Shown: positions 1 through 8,976 of the stretch, piece after piece
How positions within the stretch are numbered: the stretch's first letter is position 1
How the letters are laid out: each line of letters starts with the position of its first letter
NCBI RefSeq assembly: GCF_002929805.1
Contig: NZ_PJJM01000087.1
Location: forward strand, 1-64,000
DNA length: 64,000 nt
Direction: 5' to 3'
From: Cryobacterium sp. Y50
GTDB lineage: Bacteria; Actinomycetota; Actinomycetes; Actinomycetales; Microbacteriaceae
Translations under genes and position numbers: made by a program
The notes under the pieces: generated by a model
Told to the model about the DNA's origin: nothing
The model's input: the letters and a program-made list of their open reading frames with translations, nothing else
Databases searched by the model: none

Positions 1-63
1 GCTAACCAATTTCGGGACTGGCTCCACAAGCAAAAAGCCATCCAAAAAAACAATTGACAACTA

Positions 64-357
64 TAGGAGCATCACGTAGGGCACATTCAGATCGTGATTG
101 TCCGCAAGCTTCGCCGTGGCGAAAGCTTCCTGGTGTCCTGGAAAGATGCCTCTGAGACGGGACATGGTCGCAGTTCAATATGGGTACACCCCGCCATGCC
201 CCTCTACTTCAAATTCCATGGCGGTCGCTCGCCCAGCGTGAACCCGGTCTGGTTGGCGGAACTCACCCTCTCCGCCGACAGCTCTTTCGGGATGCTTATT
301 ACGTCAGAGACGATATCGCCCAAAATTACGCGGCAAACGAATTCACGGGAGTGTTGA
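64..357 (+). pseudogene. Remnant of a DUF7882-type small actinobacterial protein
   Basis: The reading frame after an in-frame TAG at about 64 carries a recognisable block: KLRRGESFLVSWKD, then GRSSIWVHPAMPLYFKF. This resembles the conserved core of the roughly 100-residue proteins common in Microbacteriaceae and often mislabelled as ATP-dependent DNA ligase. The usual N-terminus (MGxLIYG-type strand and acidic linker) is missing and the frame is closed just upstream, so only a GTG at 94 could start it. I read it as a 5'-truncated copy. Its function is unknown in the family. Family assignment is from memory of the motif, so moderate confidence. Confidence 0.45.
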
Positions 358-868
358 CATGCGCTATGTCAGCACCGCGATGGCCTCCGCCATCCGGCGG
401 CAACGAACGCGCGAGCAGCAGCCAACAGCGTCGACACGCAACAACCATTCGAAACTTCTGGCAGTCTCGCGACCTGTGGGCTACGAAGAGTCTTGTCACT
501 ACGACATCGGCACGTCTCCGTGTCATGTTCCCCATACTCGTCTGCACAACGAACGCTTAGACGGTGATGTCCCCGGCGCGTTGGATCGCGCGGTAGACCG
601 TGGACCTGGCCACGCTGAAGAGTTCAGCGATCTGCGCGGTGGTGCGTTCGCCTCGCCGGTGGACTTTGACTCCGTACTTCTCCCGCGCCTGGAATAGCTC
701 AGGCTACGTGACCGCAACCAGCGACAATTGTGCCCACACCATCGCCACCTAAGAGACCTCAGGCGAGCGGCAGACGCGCTCAACATCAAGAGGTCAACCA
801 AACCGGGGGCAGTCCCGCCTCTCGTGCGCAGAGAGTGCGTCGGTGCTTGCTCAACGAGTGGCATTTCT
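358..868. other. Non-coding or decayed stretch
   Basis: Apart from the resolvase tail I find no reading frame with protein-like composition here. The open frames on both strands are arginine/serine-rich artefacts of high GC. It probably represents eroded mobile DNA preceding the catabolic operon. Confidence 0.4.
557..704 (-). pseudogene. C-terminal HTH remnant of a serine resolvase/invertase
   Basis: On the minus strand about 48 codons read ELFQAREKYGVKVHRRGE, then TTAQIAELFSVARSTVYRAI, ending in TAA at 557-559. This is the DNA-binding helix-turn-helix tail of Hin/Tn3-type serine recombinases. The frame is closed by TAG directly upstream (about 702-704) and there is no catalytic domain nearby, so only a fragment survives. 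It marks past mobile DNA at the left side of the first catabolic operon. Confidence 0.6.
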
Positions 869-919
869 TCACCATAATGAATAAATTCATTGACTTCGTC
901 AATTTATTCAATATAGTTG
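869..919 (+). promoter_or_regulatory. Promoter with overlapping palindromic operator (site A) for the MHS/CoA-transferase operon
   Basis: A -35 TTGACT (890-895) and a -10 TATAGT (912-917) are separated by 16 bp. The spacing and sequence fit a housekeeping promoter. It is overlaid by symmetry: the arms GAATAAATT (879-887) and AATTTATTC (901-909) are a perfect inverted repeat, and TTGAC/GTCAA forms an inner one centred at 896. About 39 of 51 bases match the block at 9550-9600 before the XRE-cupin gene, including TTCACCATAAT at the left and TTCAATAT at the right. I infer that both are bound by that regulator. The leader to the first gene would be about 230 nt. Confidence 0.65.
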
Positions 920-1157
920 TGCTTAGTTCTCAAGTGCACTGCCAACATTGTAGGAGTCGGTTTTCCGGCAGTTCTCCGCAAACGCGCACTGGAAAGTCTG
1001 CGAAGAGCCATGCGTAGCACTCCGGGTCAACACCCTCTGGTGAGGCCGACCCTAGCGGCCGTCCCCAACAACCGAAAGGAATTAGTCGACGTGACCTCGT
1101 CACGGCGAATGTCAGCACCCTCACGCGCCAATGGTGGCGTCAGAGACGGAAGCAACT

Positions 1158-2456
1158 ATGCTCACCACTGCAGTCAAAGACGATGCACCCACACGATCCC
1201 AGCTGTCTCCTGACGTTCGCCGAGGTCTGATCGGCCTTGGCCTCGGCAATACCTTGGAGTGGTTTGACTGGATGATTTTCGGTCTCCTCTCGGCGTTTAT
1301 CGGCCCGAAATTCTTTCCCTCCGAGGATCCCCTCACGGCGACCCTGAGCGCCCTTGCGGTCTTCGCGGTCGGCTTCGCATTCCGTCCCCTCGGCGGAGTG
1401 CTCATGGGTACGCTCGCCGACCGGATCGGTCGGCGCCGGGTCATGCTCTTGTCGATTTCGATGATGGCGCTGACCACCGCGGTCATCGCCGTCTCGCCCA
1501 CGTACGAGCAGATCGGGTCCTGGGCCGGCATCATCCTGCTGCTGTGCCGCGTCGTGCAGGGCATCTCCACTGGCATCGAGGCGCCCTTGTCCACCGCGCA
1601 CGCCGTGGAACTGGCTCCCATTGGTCGTGAAGGCATGGTCGCCGGGCTGATGTCGTTCTACGTCAGCATCGGCATCCTGCTCGCCTCCCTGACGAGCTTC
1701 CTCACCAGCCTGCTCCTCGGCGGCGAGGTCATGGCCGACTGGGGTTGGCGGGTGCCGTTCATCATCGGCGCGATCTTCGGCCTCGTCGTCGTTTACCTGC
1801 GCCGTTCCCTCCCGGAGACGATGACCACCGAGGAACTCGCGACGAATTCACTGAAGAAGGTCTGGACCGAGGTGCGCAAGCACTGGCTCAGCGTTCTCGC
1901 CATCATTTTCGTCGTCGGAGCTGCACAGGCCTACAACTACGCCTGGAACGTCGGCCTCCCCAGCGCAGCCCGCGGCAACTTCAAGGAAGACCCCACCACC
2001 GTCTTCGCCCTGACCACCGTGCTCGGCGTCATCCTCGTCATCGGCAGTTGGGTCATCGGCCGGCTTGTCGACGGCAAGGCCATGTCGAAGTGGTTCCTGA
2101 CCACCCGCATCCTCGCCATCCCCTCCGTCTTCCTGATGCTGCTCTACGCTGAGCCGGGCATCGTCGGCTTCGCTGCGGTGCTCCTCGGCGGATCGATCGT
2201 GCTGGTGCTGAACATGACGCTCTACAACGTCGTCTCCTCGTCACTCATGCCCAAGAGCTGCCGCGGAACGGGCGTCTCACTCGGCTACGGAATCGGTGTC
2301 GCTCTCTTCGGCGGTACCGCGTCCTACCTCCTCGTCTGGCTGCAATCCGTCGACCTCAACTGGGTCTTCCCCGTCTACGTCGCCGTGCTCTCCATCCTCA
2401 GCATCATTTTCTACCTGCTCGCCCGCCGCTCCAACGGCCTGTTCGTTGGAAAGTAA
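1158..2456 (+). CDS. MHS-family (major facilitator) metabolite:H+ symporter
   Basis: Likely imports the carboxylate or zwitterionic growth substrate of the operon by proton symport across the cytoplasmic membrane. The protein has about 12 hydrophobic segments. It carries the MHS hallmark NTLEWFDWMIFG in TM1 and the loop 2-3 signature GTLADRIGRRRVM, as in ShiA, ProP and KgtP. I chose the ATG at 1158 (432 aa) because ACGGAAG precedes it; an in-frame ATG at 1131 lacks a ribosome site. First gene of the operon downstream of promoter A, 11 bp before the FAD oxidoreductase. The family is secure; the substrate cannot be read from sequence. Confidence 0.88.
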   Translation: MLTTAVKDDAPTRSQLSPDVRRGLIGLGLGNTLEWFDWMIFGLLSAFIGPKFFPSEDPLTATLSALAVFAVGFAFRPLGGVLMGTLADRIGRRRVMLLSISMMALTTAVIAVSPTYEQIGSWAGIILLLCRVVQGISTGIEAPLSTAHAVELAPIGREGMVAGLMSFYVSIGILLASLTSFLTSLLLGGEVMADWGWRVPFIIGAIFGLVVVYLRRSLPETMTTEELATNSLKKVWTEVRKHWLSVLAIIFVVGAAQAYNYAWNVGLPSAARGNFKEDPTTVFALTTVLGVILVIGSWVIGRLVDGKAMSKWFLTTRILAIPSVFLMLLYAEPGIVGFAAVLLGGSIVLVLNMTLYNVVSSSLMPKSCRGTGVSLGYGIGVALFGGTASYLLVWLQSVDLNWVFPVYVAVLSILSIIFYLLARRSNGLFVGK

Positions 2457-2467
2457 GGACACTCAAT

Positions 2468-3832
2468 ATGACTACTCTCGACCTGCGTACAAATACGACC
2501 GACCTCACGGCGCCCGTCATCTCCCGCTCCGACATCCTCGTGGTCGGCGGCGGCCCGGCCGGCGTCGCCGCCGCCGTCACCGCCGCGCGCAGCGGCGCCA
2601 GTGTCACCCTGCTGGAGCGCTACTCCGCGCTCGGCGGCCTCGCCTCCGGCGGCATGGTCCTGGTCCTGGACGACATGATCAACGGCCCGGAGATCACCGT
2701 CACCGGTATCGTCAGTGAATACGTCGACCGGCTCGAAAGCATCGGACTGGCCGTCGTTCCGCCGGAAGAGGACCGCCACGCTGCGACCGACACCTGGAAC
2801 AAGTGGGGCCGCTTTGGCCTCTTCGACTTCCACTCACACAGCAACCCGAAGCCGGTCTGCTACGCGGCCGCATTCGACCCGGACGGCTGGAAGCGCGTCT
2901 CCAATGACCTCGTCCGCGAGGCCGGCGTAAACCTGCGCCTGCACTCCTGGTTTTCCCGGCCGATCGTCGACAACGGCGTCATGAAAGGTGTCATTTGCGA
3001 GACCAAATCGGGCCCGCAGGCGTTCATGGCCGACGTGGTCATCGACACCACGGGCGACATTGACGTGGCCTCGCGGGCCGGGGCAAGCTACGCCCACGAC
3101 AGCTACCTGACCACCCTCGTCTTCCGCCTGGGCGGCGTCGACACCGTCGCCGCCGAACAGTACGAGCAGGACCACCCCAAGGAAGCCCGCGCGATCAACC
3201 GTCAGGTGAAACGCCTGCTCGGCGGCGCGTGGGAGCTGTGGTGGCTCAAGACTCCGATCCCCGGCGTGGTCTGGTGCAACGCCCCGCACATGACCGGATT
3301 CGACGGTGTTGATCCGGAAGACATGACGAAAGCCGAGTTCGCCGCCCGCGACCGCATCACCGAGGCGGTCGACTTCGTCAAGACGAACTTGCCTGGCTTT
3401 GAAAATATCTACATCGTCGACGTCGCCCAGCAGATGGGCGTGCGCCAGACCCGGCTCCTGCAGGGGGAATACGTCATGACCAAGGAAGATGTCACCTCGC
3501 GGCGCCACTTCGCGGACTCCGTAGCCCGCGGCCGCGACTACTACTACCCCTATCGGTCACTCCTGCCCAAGGAGGTCGACCAGCTGCTCGTTGCCGGACG
3601 GCATTACTCCGCCACGCCAGAGGCTCAGAAGATGTCCCGCGAGATCCCGCCCTGCATGGCCATGGGACAGGCCGTCGGCGCGGCCGCCGCGCTCGCCGTG
3701 GACCAGGGCGTGCTCGCTCGCGACGTGCCGGTCGCCAACATTCAGCGCGAAATGCACAAGCACGGTGCCGACCCGGGAGACGTCCCGTCCGCCAACGCCA
3801 CCCTCGACTCGGATGCGCTGGCCCAGGTATGA
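2468..3832 (+). CDS. FAD-dependent oxidoreductase (FAD_oxidored family)
   Basis: A flavoprotein of 454 aa with an N-terminal dinucleotide-binding fold: VVGGGPAGVAAAVTAARSG followed by an acidic residue in TLLER at about residue 48. Then come GGLASGGMV and a late FAD-contacting segment near EIPPCMAMGQAVGAAAALA. This layout matches PF12831 enzymes, which are poorly characterised oxidoreductases of carboxylates or glycolate-like substrates. AAGGA lies 8 bp before the ATG, and the stop overlaps the CoA transferase start (ATGA). It could dehydrogenate the imported acid before CoA activation, or work with the operon's ferredoxin. Function is inferred from context only. Confidence 0.82.
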   Translation: MTTLDLRTNTTDLTAPVISRSDILVVGGGPAGVAAAVTAARSGASVTLLERYSALGGLASGGMVLVLDDMINGPEITVTGIVSEYVDRLESIGLAVVPPEEDRHAATDTWNKWGRFGLFDFHSHSNPKPVCYAAAFDPDGWKRVSNDLVREAGVNLRLHSWFSRPIVDNGVMKGVICETKSGPQAFMADVVIDTTGDIDVASRAGASYAHDSYLTTLVFRLGGVDTVAAEQYEQDHPKEARAINRQVKRLLGGAWELWWLKTPIPGVVWCNAPHMTGFDGVDPEDMTKAEFAARDRITEAVDFVKTNLPGFENIYIVDVAQQMGVRQTRLLQGEYVMTKEDVTSRRHFADSVARGRDYYYPYRSLLPKEVDQLLVAGRHYSATPEAQKMSREIPPCMAMGQAVGAAAALAVDQGVLARDVPVANIQREMHKHGADPGDVPSANATLDSDALAQV

Positions 3833-5022
3833 CCGCCCCCGCCTCGATGCCGCTTTCCGGCGTCACCATCGTCGACTTCACCCAGGTGTACATGGGGCCG
3901 TGCTGTACCCAGCTGCTCGGTGACTTCGGCGCCGACATCATCAAAATCGAACGACCAGTCACGGGTGACATCTCCCGCAACTCCTTCCCGGACAAGGACG
4001 GTCAGGACAACCCGATCTTCCTCGCAATCAACCGCAACAAGCGCAGCCTGTCCATAGACACCCGCAAGGAGGAGGGCCGCGAGGTTCTGCATCAGCTCCT
4101 GGTCGACGCGGACGTCGTCGTCAGCAACTTTCGCGCCGGAGTGATGGAGCGGATGGGTTTCGGCTACGAGGAACTCAAGAAGATCAACCCCGGCCTCATC
4201 TGGGCCTCCGGCACCGGATTCGGCACGGAGGGCCCCTACGCGCACAAGGGCGGCCAGGACGTCATCGCCCAGGCCTACTCCGGTGTGATGTGGCGCCGGG
4301 AATCCGCGGATTCCCCCCTCTCCGTCTACCCGACCACGCTGTGTGACTACACGACCGGCATGCACCTGATGCAGGGGATCCTGTTGGCACTGCGCACCCG
4401 CGACGAATCCGGTGTCGGCCAAAAGGTTGAGGTCACCATGTACGACTCGATGCTGCACATGCAGATGCAGGAGGCATGCATGCAACTCAACCGCGGCTAC
4501 GAGGTCAACTGGGGCGCCATGCCGCTCAGCGGCGTCTACGCGACGATGGATGGCGCCATCACCATGGTCGGCGGCTTCACCGAAGACCCGCTGCGGCACA
4601 TCTCGCTTGCCCTCGAGTTGGATGAGGACCTGAGCCTGCGGCCCGAATTCGTCACGCTCGAGCAGCAGTTCGAACACAAGCCCGCGCTCCAGAGCATCTT
4701 CAGGGACAAAATTGCCACCAACACGACCGCATACTGGGGCGAGCGACTCGAGAACGAAGGCCTGCTCAACGCTCCGGTACACACCCTGGAGCAGGCGCTG
4801 GCCGACGAACAGACCACGGCGAACCAGATGATCGTCGAGGCCGAGCATCCGACCGTGGGAAAGGTGCGCATGCTCAACGCCCCTATTCGGCTGTCGGCCA
4901 CGCCGCCGACAATCCGCCGCAGCGCACCGCGCCTCGGAGAGCACAACGTGGAAGTGCTGCAGGAAAACGGATACGACGAGGCGGCCATCGCACGGCTGCA
5001 GGAACTGGGCGTGCTGCGATGA
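3829..5022 (+). CDS. Family III CoA transferase (CaiB/BaiF type)
   Basis: Transfers CoA from a donor thioester to a carboxylic acid through an enzyme-bound mixed anhydride. The 397 aa length is typical. The start SGVTIVDFTQVYMGPCC, the NRNKRSLSIDTRKEEGRE segment and the catalytic aspartate D144 in GGQDVIAQAYSG (equivalent to Asp169 of formyl-CoA transferase) are all present. It is translationally coupled to both neighbours by ATGA overlaps. In this operon it probably activates the imported or oxidised acid for the enoyl-CoA hydratase encoded next. Carnitine, formate, mesaconate or aromatic acids are all possible family substrates; none can be chosen here. Confidence 0.9.
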   Translation: MTAPASMPLSGVTIVDFTQVYMGPCCTQLLGDFGADIIKIERPVTGDISRNSFPDKDGQDNPIFLAINRNKRSLSIDTRKEEGREVLHQLLVDADVVVSNFRAGVMERMGFGYEELKKINPGLIWASGTGFGTEGPYAHKGGQDVIAQAYSGVMWRRESADSPLSVYPTTLCDYTTGMHLMQGILLALRTRDESGVGQKVEVTMYDSMLHMQMQEACMQLNRGYEVNWGAMPLSGVYATMDGAITMVGGFTEDPLRHISLALELDEDLSLRPEFVTLEQQFEHKPALQSIFRDKIATNTTAYWGERLENEGLLNAPVHTLEQALADEQTTANQMIVEAEHPTVGKVRMLNAPIRLSATPPTIRRSAPRLGEHNVEVLQENGYDEAAIARLQELGVLR

Positions 5023-5819
5023 GTGCGGCGCTGCACAGCGACGGGGTTGTGCTGGAGATCGAGAACCACGTGGCCACCGTGACGATCAACCGTCCGCAGG
5101 TGATGAATGCCGTCGACGAGACCACCACCACCCGGCTCAACGAGATTTGGGATCAGATTGAAAACGACTGCGACATTCGCGTCGTCGTTCTGACTGGCGC
5201 CGGGGACCGCGCGTTCTGCGTGGGTGCCGACATGTCCGCCGCGGCGGTGGACAAGACCGGCCTGCAGTACTGGGCCGACCTCGACCCGAACGGATTCGGC
5301 GGCCTTAGCCTGCGCACTACCTTGGATATCCCCGTCATCGCCCGAGTTAACGGCTACGCACTCGGTGGCGGCATGGAAATGGTGCTCGGCGCCGATATCG
5401 TTGTAGCCGCCGAGTCCGCCCAGTTCGGCCTGACCGAACCGCGCGTGGGTCGGCTGGCCCTCGACGGCGGAATCAGCCAACTCGTGCGGAAGATTCCCTA
5501 CACTCAGGCCATGGGGCTGCTCCTGACCGGGCGCAAGGCGCCAGCCGCCGAAATGTCGGACCTGGGCCTCGTCAACGAGGTGGTTCCCGGCGCTGAACTG
5601 GACGCAGCCGTTGACCGCTGGGTTCAGCAGATCCTGTCCTGCGCCCCGACCTCCGTGCGCGCGGTCAAGCAGATGGTGACCCGCACCACGCATCTGTCCG
5701 CTCAGGACGCCCGCCGGGTTCGGCTGCCCGCTCTGATGGATTCGCTCGACAGCAGCGACTCGGCCGAAGGCGTTCTGGCCTTCCAAGAGAAGCGTCGACC
5801 CGTTTGGCCCGGAAAATGA
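5019..5819 (+). CDS. Enoyl-CoA hydratase/isomerase (crotonase) family protein
   Basis: A 266-aa crotonase-fold enzyme acting on an acyl-CoA. Both oxyanion-hole segments are visible, GAGDRAFCVGADMS and ARVNGYALGGGMEM, and a glutamate in FGLTEPRVGR sits where ECH1 has its first catalytic Glu. The second half (LLTGRKAPAAEMSDLGLVNEV) is standard. It overlaps the upstream CoA transferase and the downstream lyase by ATGA. Expected role: hydration, isomerisation or hydrolytic ring or C-C cleavage of the CoA ester formed by the preceding enzyme. The crotonase family is mechanistically broad, so the exact reaction is open. Confidence 0.88.
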   Translation: MSAALHSDGVVLEIENHVATVTINRPQVMNAVDETTTTRLNEIWDQIENDCDIRVVVLTGAGDRAFCVGADMSAAAVDKTGLQYWADLDPNGFGGLSLRTTLDIPVIARVNGYALGGGMEMVLGADIVVAAESAQFGLTEPRVGRLALDGGISQLVRKIPYTQAMGLLLTGRKAPAAEMSDLGLVNEVVPGAELDAAVDRWVQQILSCAPTSVRAVKQMVTRTTHLSAQDARRVRLPALMDSLDSSDSAEGVLAFQEKRRPVWPGK

Positions 5820-6742
5820 CCGGGCAGCAGACCGCGTTCGCGCGCCGGTCGTTCACACCCGGTGTGTGGGGCGTGCTCGCAACGCCCTTCCAGGGCAGCA
5901 CGTTCGACGTCGACGTCGACAGTCTCGCCATGTTGGCGGAGCACTATGAAGCCATCGGCGCGACCGGCCTGACTGTCCTCGGAGTCTTCGGTGAAGCCGC
6001 CGCGCTCTCCGCCCCGGAGCGGGAACTGGTCCTCGAGATTGTGACCGAGTCCACGACCCTCCCGCTCGTCGTCGGCATCTCCGCCCTGGCCACCCAGCCG
6101 GCGATCGAGGAGGTGCTGGTGGCCCAGGCCGCCGCCGCCGATCGAATCGCCGCCGTGATGGTGCAGGTCAACTCCGCGAACCCTCGCGTCGTGACCCACC
6201 ACCTGCAGGCCATCCACGAGGCGACGGGCGCGTTCATCGTGTTGCAGGACTACCCTCTGGCCAGCGGAGTCAGCATTCCGACGCCGGCACTGATCTCGGT
6301 GGTCTCCTCCTGTGCGTTCGTCACTGCGCTCAAGGCCGAGGCGCCGCCGACACCGGTGGCCATTGCCGTCCTCAGCGCGGCCCTTGATGTTCCTGTGTTC
6401 GGCGGTTTGGGAGGCCAGGGGCTGCTCGACGAGCTGGTGTCCGGCGCCGCCGGCGCGATGACGGGATTCTCCTACCCGGAGGCACTCATCGCCTGCGTGA
6501 AGGCGTGGACGAGCTCGGGGTACGAGGCGGCGCGCGACGCGCTCCTGCCTGTGCTGCCGTTGATCAACTTCGAGCAGCAGGCCAGGATCGCCCTGGCCCT
6601 GCGCAAGGAATGCTTCCGCCAGCGGGGCTTGATCAAGGAATCCGGTGTGCGGCCCCCCGCCGCGGAATATCCGGAGAGCCTGCGCGCCTCGATGCTTATT
6701 CACCTGCGCGAAGCTGCCGCAGCATACCCCGGGAGTAACTGA
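5816..6742 (+). CDS. Dihydrodipicolinate synthase/N-acetylneuraminate lyase family aldolase
   Basis: A class I aldolase-fold enzyme of about 308 aa. The start GVWGVLATPFQGSTFDVDVD is typical of DapA-like proteins. A tyrosine in LQDYPLASG matches the proton-relay Tyr, and the lysine in TALKAEAPPTP matches the Schiff-base Lys. I chose ATG 5816 because it gives the same ATGA coupling as its neighbours; an in-frame TTG at 5804 would add four residues. It is not biosynthetic DapA: it sits in a catabolic operon before an SDR and an aldehyde dehydrogenase. A retro-aldol releasing an aldehyde plus pyruvate or another keto acid is a reasonable inference. Confidence 0.82.
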   Translation: MTGQQTAFARRSFTPGVWGVLATPFQGSTFDVDVDSLAMLAEHYEAIGATGLTVLGVFGEAAALSAPERELVLEIVTESTTLPLVVGISALATQPAIEEVLVAQAAAADRIAAVMVQVNSANPRVVTHHLQAIHEATGAFIVLQDYPLASGVSIPTPALISVVSSCAFVTALKAEAPPTPVAIAVLSAALDVPVFGGLGGQGLLDELVSGAAGAMTGFSYPEALIACVKAWTSSGYEAARDALLPVLPLINFEQQARIALALRKECFRQRGLIKESGVRPPAAEYPESLRASMLIHLREAAAAYPGSN

Positions 6743-7515
6743 TGGATCTCAAACTGCAGGGAAAGACGGCGCTCGTTGCCGCGTCCACCGGTGGCCTCGG
6801 CCTCGCCGTCGCCACCGCACTGGCCGGGGAGGGCGCGAACGTCGTCATCACCGGTCGGCGGGCTGACCGCGCCAAGGAGATTGCAGACGCGCTGCCGAGT
6901 GCGATTGGCATCGCGGTAGACCTGGGCACCGAGGAGGGTGTCGACGCAGCATTCGACGGCACCGTCGCGGCCTTCGGCCCCATCGACATCCTCGTGCTCA
7001 ACGGCCCAGGACCCAAGCCAGGGGCCGCCGCGGCGCTGAGTAGCGAGGACATGGCGTCGGCCTTCGACCTGCTCGTCAAGCCGCACCACGCGTTGATCAG
7101 CCGGGCGTTGCCCGGCATGCGATCCCGGCGCTGGGGGCGCATCCTCGCCCTCGGCTCAAGCGGAGTCGTCGCCCCGCTGCCCAACCTGGCCGTCTCCAAC
7201 ATCGGCCGGGCGGCGCTAGCCGGCTACCTCAAGACCCTGGCGGCCGAAGTGGCCCTGGACGAGGTGACGGTCAATCTGCTCCTTCCCGGTCGAATCGACA
7301 CAGACCGGGTAGGCGAACTCGATCACGCAGCAGCAAAACGGCGGGGCGCGACAGTTGAAGCGATCCAGCAGGAATCACGCATCGGTATTCCCGCCCGTCG
7401 CTACGGCGACCCGGCGGAGTTCGGCGCCGCGGCGGCCTTCCTGTGCAGTGGACCGGCCTCCTACATCACCGGAGTGGCCCTGCGCTGCGACGGCGGCCTC
7501 GTTCGCGGCCTCTAG
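6742..7515 (+). CDS. SDR-family oxidoreductase with atypical active site
   Basis: A 257-aa Rossmann-fold protein: ALVAASTGGLGLAVA is the nucleotide-binding loop, followed by VVITGRRADR and an NGPG strand motif instead of NNAG. A serine is present in LGSSG, but the YxxxK position reads SNIGRAAL, so Tyr becomes Ser and Lys becomes Arg. Similar SNxxR variants occur in divergent SDRs annotated as FabG-like, so it may still bind NAD(P)H but use other catalytic residues. It starts by TGATG overlap with the lyase gene. It probably reduces or oxidises the lyase product, but activity is uncertain because of the missing pair. Confidence 0.78.
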   Translation: MDLKLQGKTALVAASTGGLGLAVATALAGEGANVVITGRRADRAKEIADALPSAIGIAVDLGTEEGVDAAFDGTVAAFGPIDILVLNGPGPKPGAAAALSSEDMASAFDLLVKPHHALISRALPGMRSRRWGRILALGSSGVVAPLPNLAVSNIGRAALAGYLKTLAAEVALDEVTVNLLLPGRIDTDRVGELDHAAAKRRGATVEAIQQESRIGIPARRYGDPAEFGAAAAFLCSGPASYITGVALRCDGGLVRGL

Positions 7516-7541
7516 ACATCGACCCAAACGAAGGAATCCCC

Positions 7542-8975
7542 ATGAGTAACTCAGCAATTGCACAGAACTTGATCAACGGCGAATGGCTCGGCGGAGCCGA
7601 CGTCGAGAGAATGAACCCGGCGCGTCCTGGCCAGGTCGCGGTCGTCTCGCCGAGCTCAAGCCTCGAGGCCCTCGACGACGCCATCGTCGCCGCCGAATCG
7701 GCCCACGCCGCCTGGGCCGCCCTGCCACTACCCACCCGCGGCGCCATCCTGATCACCGCCGGCACGCTGCTGCAGGAGCGCAAGCGCGCTATTGCCGAAG
7801 ACCTCGTGCGTGAAGAGGGCAAGACAATTGCCGAGGCGATGGGCGAGGTCACGCGCGCCATCGACGTGATGCGCTTCTTCGGATCGCTCGGCTGGGCGCC
7901 GACCGGGGACGTCTTGCCAAGCGGACTCCCGAACACCTCGATCTACACCCGCCGGGAGCCCCTCGGCGTCGTCGGCCTGATCACGCCGTGGAACTTCCCG
8001 ATCGCCATTCCTGCGTGGAAGACCGCCCCGGCGCTGATCAGCGGCAACGCCGTTATCCTCAAGCCTGCCGAAATGACACCGATGTCGGCCACGCACCTCG
8101 CCCGGGCTCTGGCCGACGCCGGCCTGCCGGCCGGAGTGCTCAACATCGTACACGGCAAAGGACGCATCATCGGATCCGCCCTCGCCCGCGACACCCGCGT
8201 TGCCGGGCTGTCGTTCACCGGATCCACGGCCGTCGGTCTGGGCCTGCACCAGGTTATGAGTGAGCGTCGCGCCCGCGTGCAGCTCGAAATGGGCGGCAAA
8301 AATGGCGTGCTCGTCCTCGACGATGCCGACCCCCGCAAGGCCGCCCAGGTCGTCGCCGCCGGCGGCTTCGCCCTCACCGGGCAGGCGTGCACGGCGACAT
8401 CGCGGGTGTACGTTACACCGGGCATCCGCTCTGCATTCCTCGAGGAGCTCGTGGCGCAGGCCGGTTCCTACGCACCCGGCGACGGTCTCGACGCTGCCAC
8501 CAAAATGGGCGTCGTGGTCAGCGACGGTCAGCTGGAGCAGAACGAGGGCGCCGTTCGCGACGCGCTCGGCCGCGGCGCGACCGCCCTGCACGGCGCCGCC
8601 GCCGACAACGGCCTATACTTCACCCCGACGGTGCTCACCGATATCGCGCACGACGATCCCGCCGTGCGCGACGAGATCTTCGGCCCGGTCATCGCTGCCC
8701 TGGAGGTTCCGGACTACGAGTCCGGCCTCGCCGCCATCAACGACTCGCGCTACGGCCTCACCGCCGGAATCTGCACCGACAGCCTCGCCCGCTCCAGCGA
8801 TTTTGCCCAGCGCGCCCAGGCCGGCGTCATCAAGATCAACCGTCCGACGGCGGGTCTGGACCTGAACGTGCCGTTCGGTGGCGTAAAAGACTCCTCCACG
8901 AACACTTTCCGGGAACAAGGCCGCACCGCGCTGGACTTCTTCACCTGGGGCAAGACCGTCTACACCGGGGTGTGA
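7542..8975 (+). CDS. NAD(P)-dependent aldehyde dehydrogenase
   Basis: A 477-aa ALDH superfamily enzyme oxidising an aldehyde to an acid. Visible motifs: TPWNFPIAIPAWKTAPAL for the cofactor pocket, FTGSTAVG, the general-base glutamate in QLEMGGKNG, the nucleophile cysteine in ALTGQACTATSRVYV and the late EIFGPVIA. The start is set by GAAGGA 7 bp before ATG 7542; the longer open frame from 7443 runs into the SDR gene. It most resembles 2,5-dioxovalerate or vanillin/succinate-semialdehyde type enzymes. In the operon it would oxidise the aldehyde released by the DapA-like lyase. Confidence 0.9.
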   Translation: MSNSAIAQNLINGEWLGGADVERMNPARPGQVAVVSPSSSLEALDDAIVAAESAHAAWAALPLPTRGAILITAGTLLQERKRAIAEDLVREEGKTIAEAMGEVTRAIDVMRFFGSLGWAPTGDVLPSGLPNTSIYTRREPLGVVGLITPWNFPIAIPAWKTAPALISGNAVILKPAEMTPMSATHLARALADAGLPAGVLNIVHGKGRIIGSALARDTRVAGLSFTGSTAVGLGLHQVMSERRARVQLEMGGKNGVLVLDDADPRKAAQVVAAGGFALTGQACTATSRVYVTPGIRSAFLEELVAQAGSYAPGDGLDAATKMGVVVSDGQLEQNEGAVRDALGRGATALHGAAADNGLYFTPTVLTDIAHDDPAVRDEIFGPVIAALEVPDYESGLAAINDSRYGLTAGICTDSLARSSDFAQRAQAGVIKINRPTAGLDLNVPFGGVKDSSTNTFREQGRTALDFFTWGKTVYTGV

Positions 8976-8976
8976 G

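Noticed and set aside
1-1130. Several small plus- and minus-strand open frames as genes
   Set aside because: They have skewed Arg/Ser/Pro composition, no ribosome sites and overlap each other; only the DUF7882-like and resolvase fragments look real.
5816-6742. Biosynthetic dapA of lysine synthesis
   Set aside because: It sits in a catabolic operon with no lysine genes and lacks a typical DapA context.
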